A stretch of DNA of 64,000 nucleotides from positions 72,481 to 136,480 of the forward strand of contig NZ_MJAJ01000023.1 of the NCBI RefSeq assembly GCF_001746365.1. The letters run 5' to 3'. Numbering within the stretch: position 1 is the stretch's first letter; each line of letters opens with the position of its first letter. Positions 48,864-57,050 of this stretch are shown here, piece by piece. A program made the translations under genes and the position numbers. The DNA is from Streptomyces sp. LUP30. Its GTDB lineage: Bacteria; Actinomycetota; Actinomycetes; Streptomycetales; Streptomycetaceae. The notes beneath the pieces are model-generated. The model did not search any database. It was not told the origin of the DNA and was given only the letters and a program-made list of their open reading frames with translations.

Positions 48864-48910
48864 GGACGCCGTCCCGGGGGTTCGACTCCCCCGGGACGGC
48901 GTCCCCTTTT
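48864..48910 (+). terminator. 17-bp stem intrinsic terminator
   Basis: GGACGCCGTCCCGGGGG (48864-48880) pairs perfectly with CCCCCGGGACGGCGTCC (48888-48904) across TTCGACT, followed by CCTTTTT. It ends the first M4 protease transcript. Confidence 0.95.
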
Positions 48911-48997
48911 TACGGGCCGCATACCCGCGTCCTGTTGGCCTTTGACCGAGGTCGACGCCGTTTACATTCCGGCAACGTTCACCAGACAGTCGAGTTT

Positions 48998-49051
48998 CGG
49001 CCAACATCACTTCGGGGTCCTGACATGTACGCGCCTTGATGTCACTCTTCC
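48998..49051 (+). promoter_or_regulatory. Upstream motif shared by the M4 protease genes, copy 2
   Basis: CGGCCAAC at 48998, TCCTGACA at 49018 and CACTCTTCC at 49043: the same blocks as before the first M4 gene, with 20 bp and 25 bp between starts (20 and 26 there). It sits 79 bp upstream of the GTG start. Confidence 0.5.
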
Positions 49052-49129
49052 TTCACCCGCCGCACAACTTCACACCCGTCTCGGGCGGCGCCCCACGCCG
49101 CCTGGACCCCCCACATCCAAGGAGCTTGT

Positions 49130-50794
49130 GTGACCTCCCTCTACGCGCGTCACAAGCGCACCACTCTGGCCATCGCCACCGCCGTCGCGGCCGGAGCCCT
49201 GGTCACCACCGGTCTGACCGCCGGTACCGCTGCCGCCCAGACCCCGGCGGAGACCGGCGGCAAGTCGGTCCAGTCGGCCGCACCGGTCCAGCTGTCGGCC
49301 GCCGCCCGCACGACGCTGATCAAGCAGCAGCAGGTCGACGCGCCCGAGACCGCCCAGGCGATAGGCCTCGGCGCGAAGGAGAAGCTCGTCGTCAAGGACG
49401 TCGTCAAGGACGCCGACGGCACCGTCCACACCCGCTACGAGCGCACCTACGCGGGCCTGCCGGTTCTCGGCGGCGACCTCGTGGTGCACGAGTCCGCCAC
49501 CGGCGCGGCCAAGGGCGTCACCAAGGCCAACACGGCCACCATCAAGGTGGCCACGCTGACCCCGAAGGTCGCCACGGCCAAGGCCGAGAAGCAGGCGCTG
49601 ACCGCCGCCAAGGCCGTCGGCTCCGAGTCCACCTCGGCGGACCAGGCCCCCCGCAAGGTGATCTGGGCCGGCCACGGCACTCCCGTCCTCGCCTACGAGA
49701 CGGTCGTCGGCGGTCTGCAGGACGACGGCACCCCGAGCGAGCTGCACGTCATCACCGACGCGGCCACCGGCAAGAAGCTCTACGAGTACCAGGGCATCGA
49801 GACCGGCACCGGCAAGAGCCTCTACTCGGGCACCGTCACCCTCGGCACGACCAAGTCGGGCTCGACGTACAACCTGACGGACGGCACGCGCGGCGGACAC
49901 AAGACGTACAACAAGTCGCACGGCACCTCCTCCTCGGCGGGCACCCTGTTCACCGACGCGGACGACGTCTGGGGCACCGGCGCGGCCTCCAGCTCCGCCA
50001 CGGACCAGACGGCCGCCGTGGACGCCGCCTACGGCGCGCAGGTCACCTGGGACTTCTACAAGTCCACGTTCGGCCGCAGCGGCATCAAGAACAACGGCGT
50101 CGCCGCCTACTCCCGCGTCCACTACGGCAACGCGTACGTCAACGCGTTCTGGGACGACAGCTGCTTCTGCATGACGTACGGCGACGGCGACGGCAACAAC
50201 CACCCGCTGACCTCGCTGGACGTGGCCGGCCACGAGATGAGCCACGGCGTCACCTCGAACACGGCGGGTCTGAACTACTCCGGCGAGTCCGGCGGCCTCA
50301 ACGAGGCCACCTCGGACATCTTCGGCACCGGCGTCGAGTTCTTCGCCAACAACGCCTCCGACAAGGGCGACTACCTCATCGGCGAGAAGATCGACATCAA
50401 CGGCGACGGCAGCCCGCTGCGCTACATGGACAAGCCCAGCAAGGACGGCGGCTCCGCCGACTCCTGGTCCTCCGGCGTCGGCAACCTCGACGTGCACTAC
50501 TCCTCCGGCGTCGCGAACCACTTCTTCTACCTCCTGAGCGAGGGCAGCGGTTCGAAGACGATCAACGGCGTGTCCTACAACTCGCCGACGTCCAACGGCT
50601 CCACGGTCACCGGCATCGGCCGCGACAAGGCGCTGCAGATCTGGTACAAGGCGCTCACCACGTACTTCACGTCGACGACGAACTACAAGTCGGCGCGGAC
50701 GGGGACGCTGAGCGCGGCCTCCGCCCTGTACGGCTCCACCAGCGCCGAGTACAAGGCGGTCGCGGCCGCCTGGGCGGCCGTCAACGTCAGCTGA
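49130..50794 (+). CDS. Secreted M4 metalloprotease without P domain
   Basis: A 554-residue thermolysin-family protease. GTG start behind AAGGAG. Signal peptide (TLAIATAVAAGALVTTGLTA), FTP/PepSY propeptide and M4 catalytic domain with HEMSH (368-372) and NEATSDIFG. The catalytic domain closely matches the upstream paralogue (shared ERTYAGLPVLGGDLVV, FWDDSCFCMTYGDG), but it ends at the catalytic domain. The pair probably arose by tandem duplication with later gain or loss of the P domain. Confidence 0.96.
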   Translation: MTSLYARHKRTTLAIATAVAAGALVTTGLTAGTAAAQTPAETGGKSVQSAAPVQLSAAARTTLIKQQQVDAPETAQAIGLGAKEKLVVKDVVKDADGTVHTRYERTYAGLPVLGGDLVVHESATGAAKGVTKANTATIKVATLTPKVATAKAEKQALTAAKAVGSESTSADQAPRKVIWAGHGTPVLAYETVVGGLQDDGTPSELHVITDAATGKKLYEYQGIETGTGKSLYSGTVTLGTTKSGSTYNLTDGTRGGHKTYNKSHGTSSSAGTLFTDADDVWGTGAASSSATDQTAAVDAAYGAQVTWDFYKSTFGRSGIKNNGVAAYSRVHYGNAYVNAFWDDSCFCMTYGDGDGNNHPLTSLDVAGHEMSHGVTSNTAGLNYSGESGGLNEATSDIFGTGVEFFANNASDKGDYLIGEKIDINGDGSPLRYMDKPSKDGGSADSWSSGVGNLDVHYSSGVANHFFYLLSEGSGSKTINGVSYNSPTSNGSTVTGIGRDKALQIWYKALTTYFTSTTNYKSARTGTLSAASALYGSTSAEYKAVAAAWAAVNVS

Positions 50795-50813
50795 CGCTGC
50801 GGCACTGAATCAC

Positions 50814-50854
50814 AGGGCGGCACCCGGGAGGAAGGCATCCCCGGGTGCCGCCCT
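50814..50854 (+). terminator. 15-bp stem hairpin after the second M4 gene
   Basis: AGGGCGGCACCCGGG (50814-50828) pairs perfectly with CCCGGGTGCCGCCCT (50840-50854), 20 bp after the stop. The next gene begins only 13 bp beyond the hairpin. Confidence 0.85.
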
Positions 50855-50867
50855 ACTCTTGGCTCCC

Positions 50868-51386
50868 ATGTCTTCGAAGGACTTCACGTACGACGAGGTC
50901 GGCGCGACCCGCGACCGCCCGGGCTTCTGCCCTCCGGGGTTCCACCCCCTCCACGTCCGCACCCGCCTCGGCGAGGGCCACGAGGTCTTCCGCCGCGCCG
51001 CGGAAGCCGTCATGACGTGGGAGATGCACCGCGCCCTGGGCGTGGGCGTCGACGCCTCCGCCGACCGCGCGGCCCCGGACGTGGACGTCACCCTCGTCCT
51101 GGCCGGCATCGTCAAGGCCCCCTGCCGGGTCGTCTGGACCGTGGACGAACACCGGCGCGCCGGCTGGGCCTACGGCACCCTCCCCGGCCACCCCGAGACC
51201 GGTGAGGAGTCGTTCGTCGTCGACCGCACCGGAGACGGCACGGTCTGGCTGACGGTCTCCGCCTTCAGCCGCGCCGCGAAGTGGTACGCGCGGGCCGGCG
51301 GCCCGGCCACGAGGGGCCTGCAACAGGCGTACGCGCGCCGCTGCGGCGTGGTGCTGCGGGGGTTGTGCGCGGACGAGGAGTCGTAG
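50868..51386 (+). CDS. DUF1990-family protein
   Basis: A 172-residue protein of unknown function. It has the DUF1990 pattern: DFTYDEVGATRD at the start, FRRAAEAVMTWEMHRALGVGV, RAGWAYGTLPGHPETGEESFVV and a C-terminal FSRAAKWYARAGGPATRGLQQ. No ribosome site precedes the ATG. Instead TACTCT ends 8 bp upstream, so it may be a leaderless mRNA. An upstream TTG at 50859 is the alternative start. Confidence 0.85.
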   Translation: MSSKDFTYDEVGATRDRPGFCPPGFHPLHVRTRLGEGHEVFRRAAEAVMTWEMHRALGVGVDASADRAAPDVDVTLVLAGIVKAPCRVVWTVDEHRRAGWAYGTLPGHPETGEESFVVDRTGDGTVWLTVSAFSRAAKWYARAGGPATRGLQQAYARRCGVVLRGLCADEES

Positions 51387-51423
51387 CCGGGCGGGGCGCG
51401 GTCCCCGCCCGCCACGCGGGCGT

Positions 51424-52638
51424 TCAGGTGCGGGACACCACGCCGCAGCCCTTCTCGCTGGTGTCGGCCAGGTCCCTGCTGCGGTCGTACGGGTCCGCGG
51501 TCGGCCCGGTCGGAGCGGCGCCCGAGGGCTCGTCGGTCGCCCCGGCCGCCGGGAACGAGGGATGCAGAAAGCCGTCGTAGACGTCGCAGGCGGAGTTGCC
51601 GATGTCCCGGTCGTACCGCACGACGGTGATCCGGCCCGGCGTGAAGGCGTACGTGCTCGGCTTGTCCGGATCGGAGAACTCCAGGTCGAGCGCGCGCCGG
51701 ACGATGGTGCGGGCGACCTCGCCCGAAGCGCTCCCGTCGACGCGCGTCACCGGGTAGACGAAGGTGTAATCGGCGTGCACGACGACGGAGGAGTGCTCAC
51801 CGGCCTTGAACGTCATCCGTCCCCGCGTCTTGACCACCTGACCGACCAGGCGCAGTTCGCGGGGGTCGAAGCGGCTGAACATCGACAGCGGGTCGTGCTT
51901 CTCGTCCGGTTTGCTCAGGGCCGTGTTCAGCAGGCTCACCAGATCCTTCTGCTGGGGCTCGATCGCCGAGAGCACCGCCCCGGGACGTTCGCCGCGCAGG
52001 GTCGCCGGATCGAGATTGGCGTCGACCAGCAGCTTCCTGCTCTGCTGCAGCGCCTTCGCCACCTGGGCCTTGGACAGCGTCCCGACCGGAGCCGCCTGGG
52101 GCACGACGATGCCGGCGGCGCCGTCGGCCCACCGCAGCGCGGGGGATCCCGCGAACGGCCGGTTCAGCGTGGGCTTTTGGGGATCGACCGCCCCGGGTGC
52201 ACCGGTCGGGGCCGCGGTCTCCGCCGGCAGCGGCGAGACGGCGGCCTCCGGGTCCCCGGCGCCGAAGGGATCGCCGGGCAGCAACGAGGGCCGCATGGCG
52301 ACGACGGCCAGGACCGCCGCGACGGGCAGCCCGACGACCGCCCACAGCCGCCGCTTGCGCGTCGCCCTCCTCTGCGTCTCCTGCGGGGACGGCCCGTTGC
52401 GCCAGCCCACCGGCGACTCGCCGCGCGCCTCCTGCTGCCGCAGTCGCTCCGTCACCATGCGGGCCCGCGCGGACGGCTCCTTCGGAGCGGAGGCGGGTAT
52501 CCCGCGCGCGCTGTCCTCGAGGAACCGCGCCCATTCCTCGTCGGATATGGAACTGCCGGCCTCCGGAGACGAGCCAGCGGCGCCGTCGTCCCCCTCTTCC
52601 GAACCGGATCTGTGCTCTTCGGACGGTCTGTCGGACAC
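51424..52638 (-). CDS. Conserved membrane-anchored protein, function unknown
   Basis: A 404-residue protein with a charged cytoplasmic N-terminus (~110 residues, SSISDEEWARFLEDSARG then ARARMVTERLRQQEARG), one membrane helix (LWAVVGLPVAAVLAVVA) and a long extracytoplasmic domain with DPRELRLVGQVVKTRGRM and ITVVRYDRDIGNSACD. The lone RK-rich stop-transfer precedes the helix. No family recognised; the layout resembles streptomycete envelope or regulatory proteins. The GTG at 52638 was chosen for its GGGAGG ribosome site. Confidence 0.7.
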   Translation of the reverse strand: MSDRPSEEHRSGSEEGDDGAAGSSPEAGSSISDEEWARFLEDSARGIPASAPKEPSARARMVTERLRQQEARGESPVGWRNGPSPQETQRRATRKRRLWAVVGLPVAAVLAVVAMRPSLLPGDPFGAGDPEAAVSPLPAETAAPTGAPGAVDPQKPTLNRPFAGSPALRWADGAAGIVVPQAAPVGTLSKAQVAKALQQSRKLLVDANLDPATLRGERPGAVLSAIEPQQKDLVSLLNTALSKPDEKHDPLSMFSRFDPRELRLVGQVVKTRGRMTFKAGEHSSVVVHADYTFVYPVTRVDGSASGEVARTIVRRALDLEFSDPDKPSTYAFTPGRITVVRYDRDIGNSACDVYDGFLHPSFPAAGATDEPSGAAPTGPTADPYDRSRDLADTSEKGCGVVSRT

Positions 52639-52725
52639 GCGCCGTCGGCCTCCCTCTGCGTCGGTCACCGGGCGCCACAGCCTATGACAGCCCATGTCGG
52701 GCGCGGCGAGAGGTCTGACGGCCGG

Positions 52726-53994
52726 TCAGCCGATCTCCACCACCCGTGCCCAGGCCGGCGGGAACCGCGGTACGTGATCGGGGTCGCCCTCGTCGTAGGA
52801 CCGCGGGCTTCGGGGGAACAGGCCCACCACGGTGCGGCACGGCGGGCGGGCGCCGGGCCACGGGGTCTGACCGTCGGTCAGGGCGACGACGACGTCGGGG
52901 CGGGGGCGGGCACGCAGGGCTCTGGTGAAGCCCGCGCGCAGGTCCGTGCCCCCGCCGCCCAGCAGGGGGATCCCCTCGCCCCGGCACAGGGGGTGGACGA
53001 GATGCGCCGCCGCGTCGCAGGTAACCACGGTGACCATGTCGCGCCGGCCGCCCACGGCCCGGGAGATCGCGGCCACCTCCAGCAAGGCGCTGCCCAGTTC
53101 GGCGTCGCTGACCGACCCCGAGGTGTCGACGACCACGCTCACCCGGGGCGGCCGGCGGCGCAGGCTGGGCAGCACCACGCCGGGGACGCCCGCCGAGCGG
53201 CGCGACGGACGGCCGTAGGAGTAGTCCTCGCCCGCGCCGGGCCCGGACACCGCCGAGCGGATCGCCGCGCCCAGCAACTCCCGCCACGGCTGCGGTGGAT
53301 GGAACGCCTCCTCGGCCCAGCGCTTCCACCCGGCGGGCGCTCTCCCGCGGCGGCCGGAGATGCCCTGCGCCACGCGGAAGCGGACCGCGTCCCGTTCCTG
53401 TTCGCTGAGCCCATGGGCGCCGTCCGGGCCCAGATCCCACTCCCGTTCCCGTCCGTCGGCGCCGCTGCCGCAGTCCAGCCAGGCGAGGTTCTGGGTGTGC
53501 GGGCCGAGCCGGAACCCGCGCAGATAGTCCTCCATCAGCTCACCCTCCGGCAGGCCCAGTGCTCCCGGCGTGACGAGGTCCTCGGGCTGCGCCAGTCCGT
53601 CCCCGTACGCGTCGTCGTTGATCTCGCAGTCCGCGGCGATGTTCATCCGCAGCCGCTCGCCGGGACCGGTCAGTCCGCGTTCCCTGGCGACCCGGTCGCT
53701 GCGCCCGTGGTGGTCGCGCAGCAGATGCGACACCTCGTGCACCCACACCCCGGCCAGGTCCTCCACCGGTGTGCGGTCCACGAACGCCGGTGAGACGTAA
53801 CACCGCCAGTGCCGGTCCACGGCCATCGTCGGCACGTGCCGCGACTCCACCGGATGCAGGGCGAACAGGGCCGTCGCGAGGTAGGGCCGGGCCCGGGCGG
53901 CCTGCAGCCGGGCCGCGAAGAGCTTGCCGGCGTCCAGGGGCCCGGGCCCGCCCAGGTGCGGGAGGGCCGGCGCGCCGGGCTCATCGGGGCTCAT
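52726..53994 (-). CDS. VWA-domain putative metallopeptidase (DUF2201-like)
   Basis: A 422-residue protein with an N-terminal zinc-peptidase-like domain containing HEVSH (86-90) and a downstream CEIND segment, and a C-terminal von Willebrand A domain with the MIDAS motif DTSGS (290-294). It matches the DUF2201-type putative metallopeptidase / VWA proteins. It overlaps the AAA ATPase gene by four bases (ATGA). In such pairs the MoxR ATPase is thought to remodel or activate partners through the VWA protein. Confidence 0.88.
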   Translation of the reverse strand: MSPDEPGAPALPHLGGPGPLDAGKLFAARLQAARARPYLATALFALHPVESRHVPTMAVDRHWRCYVSPAFVDRTPVEDLAGVWVHEVSHLLRDHHGRSDRVARERGLTGPGERLRMNIAADCEINDDAYGDGLAQPEDLVTPGALGLPEGELMEDYLRGFRLGPHTQNLAWLDCGSGADGREREWDLGPDGAHGLSEQERDAVRFRVAQGISGRRGRAPAGWKRWAEEAFHPPQPWRELLGAAIRSAVSGPGAGEDYSYGRPSRRSAGVPGVVLPSLRRRPPRVSVVVDTSGSVSDAELGSALLEVAAISRAVGGRRDMVTVVTCDAAAHLVHPLCRGEGIPLLGGGGTDLRAGFTRALRARPRPDVVVALTDGQTPWPGARPPCRTVVGLFPRSPRSYDEGDPDHVPRFPPAWARVVEIG

Positions 53995-55277
53995 CGGGCC
54001 GCCTTCGCGGCGGTCCCGGTGCGGGCCGCCGCACGGCCGGCCGCATGGTCGGCCCGGCGGGACAGGGTCACCACTCCGGCGAGCTTCTCGATCGTCGCCG
54101 GCACGTCCCAGTCGTCCCGGCGCAGCGAGGCGAGCGTCGACGCGGGGACGACCACCAGGTCCGGCGCGCCGGTCTCCAGCGCCCGCACGAGGAGTGCCCA
54201 GGCCGCGTCCCAGCGGGCCCTCTCCGGGCGGGCACGGACCGCCGCCACCACACCGTCGAGCACGGCCTGGCGCAGGTCGCCCCGGTCGGGCAGCTCGGCT
54301 GCGGCCGGGTCCGCGAGCAGCGTCTCGGGGTCCGGAAGGTCCATCCGGTCCAGGCTCGCCAGCAGTTCCAGCCCGGGTCCGTCGCCGACCGTGCCCCTGA
54401 CGAGCAGCGACAGCACGTCGCGGCCGGAGCCTGCCGCCGTCGCGAAAGCGATCAGGGTCAGGGTCATCTCCCAGGTGCGGGGCGACGGCCACGCCCCGCC
54501 CCGGCGCACCTCGCTGCCGGGCAGCCGGTGCACGAGCTCGGGCCGGACGGTGAGCAGCCCGCACACCGCGCGCCGGGCGAAGTCCACGGCGTGCGCCAGC
54601 CTCGCCGGGTCGAGCCGGGGCAGGGTCGCCCGGGGCCAGGTCCCGCCCAGGCCGCGCACGACGACCTCGTGGTCGTGGGTCCACTGCAGATGCACGAACC
54701 GGTTGGCCAGCGGCGGGCTCAGCTCCCAGCCGTCGGCCGCCGAGGACCGCGGGTTGGCGGCGGCCACGATCCGCACGCCGGGCGGCAGCGTCAGCGCTCC
54801 GATCCGCCGCTCCAGCACCAGGCGCAGCAGCGCGGCCTGCACGGCGGGCGGCGCGGTGGACAGTTCGTCGAGGAACAGCAGTCCCCGGCCGGCCCGCACC
54901 AGCCGCACCGCCCAGTCCGGCGGCGCCATCGGAACGCCCTGCTCCGCGGGATCGTCCCCGACGACGGGCAGGCCCGAGAAGTCGGACGGCTCGTGCACGC
55001 TGGCGATGACGGTGGTCAGCGGAAGGTCGAGGGAGGCGGCGAGCTGGGTCAGCGCCGCGGTCTTGCCGATCCCCGGCTCACCCCACAGCAGCACGGGAAG
55101 GTCGGCGGCCACGGCCAGGGTCAGGGCCTCCAACTGGCTGTCGGGGCGCGGTTCGGTGGTGGCGTCCCGCAGCAGGGACAGCAGCTCGCCCGCCACGTCG
55201 AGCCGGGAGGCCGGGGCCGCAACGCGGGAGGACGGGACGGAGGAGGTGAGGGGCGCGGAAGGGGTGTGCGTGGGCAT
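53991..55277 (-). CDS. MoxR-type AAA+ ATPase
   Basis: A 428-residue AAA+ ATPase with Walker A WGEPGIGKTAAL (66-73 core), Walker B GLLFLDELSTAPP (133-138 core) and sensor-1 region RIVAAANPRSSA. The C-terminal half is helical and Leu/Ala-rich. Coupled to the VWA-metallopeptidase gene. Such ATPases act as chaperone-like remodellers with VWA partners. ATG start at 55277. A 109-bp G-rich gap separates it from the unknown protein upstream. Confidence 0.9.
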   Translation of the reverse strand: MPTHTPSAPLTSSVPSSRVAAPASRLDVAGELLSLLRDATTEPRPDSQLEALTLAVAADLPVLLWGEPGIGKTAALTQLAASLDLPLTTVIASVHEPSDFSGLPVVGDDPAEQGVPMAPPDWAVRLVRAGRGLLFLDELSTAPPAVQAALLRLVLERRIGALTLPPGVRIVAAANPRSSAADGWELSPPLANRFVHLQWTHDHEVVVRGLGGTWPRATLPRLDPARLAHAVDFARRAVCGLLTVRPELVHRLPGSEVRRGGAWPSPRTWEMTLTLIAFATAAGSGRDVLSLLVRGTVGDGPGLELLASLDRMDLPDPETLLADPAAAELPDRGDLRQAVLDGVVAAVRARPERARWDAAWALLVRALETGAPDLVVVPASTLASLRRDDWDVPATIEKLAGVVTLSRRADHAAGRAAARTGTAAKAAR

Positions 55278-55386
55278 GTGTCATCACCTTTGAGATGGAG
55301 TGTGAAGTGCGAGGCGGGCAGGGCGGAGGGTGCGGAGACCAGGGAGGGCCCGGGAGGGCGGGGGGGGCGGGGCGGTCGCGTCGCGG

Positions 55387-56844
55387 TCAGCGCGCGTGGC
55401 GCGGGTGCGCGCGCGTGTGTACGGGGCGGCCCCGGTCCGGACCGGGGCCGGGGCCGATCAGGCCCGCCCGGAACAGGCCGTACGTGACCCGTCGGCGCGC
55501 CGCCGCTTCCAGTTCGTCCCGCAGCGCGCCGTCGCGCAGCACCGCGTCCGGGCCCAGCAGCCCCTCGACGACGGCCAGCGCCCCGGCGACATCACCGTGG
55601 ACCAGGCGTTCGCGTACGCCGACGAGGCAGTCGGGACGCCGGTGCGCGCGGTCGATCGCCTGGAGGCAGGGCAGCGGGGTGCCGGTCAGCGCGGCCAGCA
55701 GTTCCTCGCGCCGGATCTCGGCCGGGTCGTGGTCCAGCGCGGCCAGCACTCCGTCCACCAGCCCGATCCGGTGCGTGGCTCCCCGGCATTCCACGAACCG
55801 GGCCCTTCCCACCGCCCGGTCGGGGGTGTGGTCCAGGGCGGCGGGGCCGGCGGCGCGCGGGACGTGCTCCGGCCCTGGCCCTTCCGGCAGGAGCGCCGAG
55901 GCGACCAGCGGATGCAACCGCTCCGCCCCGATCGCGCCGGAGCGCAGCAGCGTCAGGTCGGGCGGCGCCCAGGTCGCCGCGTCCGGCAGCACCGGCAGCG
56001 ACGAGCCACGGCTCTTCGTGCGGCGCAGGACGGGCGTCGTCCCCTCGCCGGATCCGGACCCGGACCCGGCGCCGGATCCGGCGGCCGTTCCGGTCTCCGT
56101 CGTGGCCCCCTCCTCGGGCACGTCCACGATCAGCCGTCGTCCGGCCCCGAACCGTACGAGGACGGAACCGGAGGCCCGCCCCTCGGACCGCAGCAGGATC
56201 CTCGCCTCGGCCTCCCAGCGGTCCACCGCGCAGCCGAGCCCCCGCAGCGCATCGACGTCGGGCGGATCCTCGGCACGACCGGCGGGCGCGCGGTCCGCGC
56301 CGCTTCTGACCCGCAGCTCACCCGCCCTGCGCGCGTCCCACAGATGACGGTGCAGGTCGAGACGGAACCGTCGGTCGGGGCGCGGGTGGGGATGCCGGCG
56401 GTCGCTCGTCGCCGGGTCGGACGCGTCCAGCAGCGCCAGGCTGACGCGTTGTCCGGCGTCGGCCCAGGCCGGCGGGGTGCGCAGGACGAGCTGCACCGGA
56501 CGTACGCCGTCGCGCCCCGCGAAGTCGTAGCGGGCGAGGGCTACGGTCAGGCCCGGCCGCAGCAGCCCGTCGGGGGCGATCCTCGGCAGATGCCAGCGCA
56601 GCAGGTCGGGAGCCAGATGGCGGAGATCGGAGCGGATCCGGGCCGTGAGCTCGTGGCCGTGGCTGCGGGCCCAGACCCGCAGACCGAAGTCGACGTCGAT
56701 CCCTGCCGCGGCGCACGCGCCCGCCCAGTCCCCGGCACGGCGGCGGGCGGTCGCGGTCTCGATCATGGAGGCCGGCACGGCGAACTCGCGCACGCGCAGC
56801 CAGAAGGAAAGGCGGGAGTCCTCGTTCACGGGGTGAGTGGGCAT
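55387..56844 (-). CDS. Unknown protein in the MoxR-VWA cluster
   Basis: A 485-residue, probably cytosolic protein that I do not recognise. It is rich in Arg, Asp, Leu and Ala. It contains a central Gly/Ser-rich linker (TGTAAGSGAGSGSGSGEG, near residue 255-272) separating an N-terminal half (RVREFAVPASMIETATARRR at the start) from a C-terminal half with regular helix-like segments and conserved-looking Cys-Leu-Gln. ATG at 56844 chosen for the upstream AGGTGAG. First gene of the three-gene MoxR-VWA set; it may be the substrate or effector. Confidence 0.65.
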   Translation of the reverse strand: MPTHPVNEDSRLSFWLRVREFAVPASMIETATARRRAGDWAGACAAAGIDVDFGLRVWARSHGHELTARIRSDLRHLAPDLLRWHLPRIAPDGLLRPGLTVALARYDFAGRDGVRPVQLVLRTPPAWADAGQRVSLALLDASDPATSDRRHPHPRPDRRFRLDLHRHLWDARRAGELRVRSGADRAPAGRAEDPPDVDALRGLGCAVDRWEAEARILLRSEGRASGSVLVRFGAGRRLIVDVPEEGATTETGTAAGSGAGSGSGSGEGTTPVLRRTKSRGSSLPVLPDAATWAPPDLTLLRSGAIGAERLHPLVASALLPEGPGPEHVPRAAGPAALDHTPDRAVGRARFVECRGATHRIGLVDGVLAALDHDPAEIRREELLAALTGTPLPCLQAIDRAHRRPDCLVGVRERLVHGDVAGALAVVEGLLGPDAVLRDGALRDELEAAARRRVTYGLFRAGLIGPGPGPDRGRPVHTRAHPRHAR

Positions 56845-57050
56845 CAGCACTCACCTGGCGCGGACGGGTCCCCCGATCTGTGTCCAGAAGGAGTGGTCAT
56901 CGTCGGGAGGATAGCCCTCTGCCCGCCGGTGCGCCCACCGAATTAGGCGCGGCCGCCCCCGCCCCGTGCCCGCCCGCCACCTACGGGCGGGCACGGTCCT
57001 GTCGGTGCGCCTCGCGGCCGGGGGCCGGCGCGCGCCATCCGGGACGTTCG

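Noticed and set aside
48876..48892. A T-arm-like sequence (GGGGG, TTCGACT, CCCCC) suggesting a tRNA end.
   Set aside because: It is the apex of a 17-bp perfect stem followed by a T-run; there is no acceptor strand or CCA, so it is a terminator.
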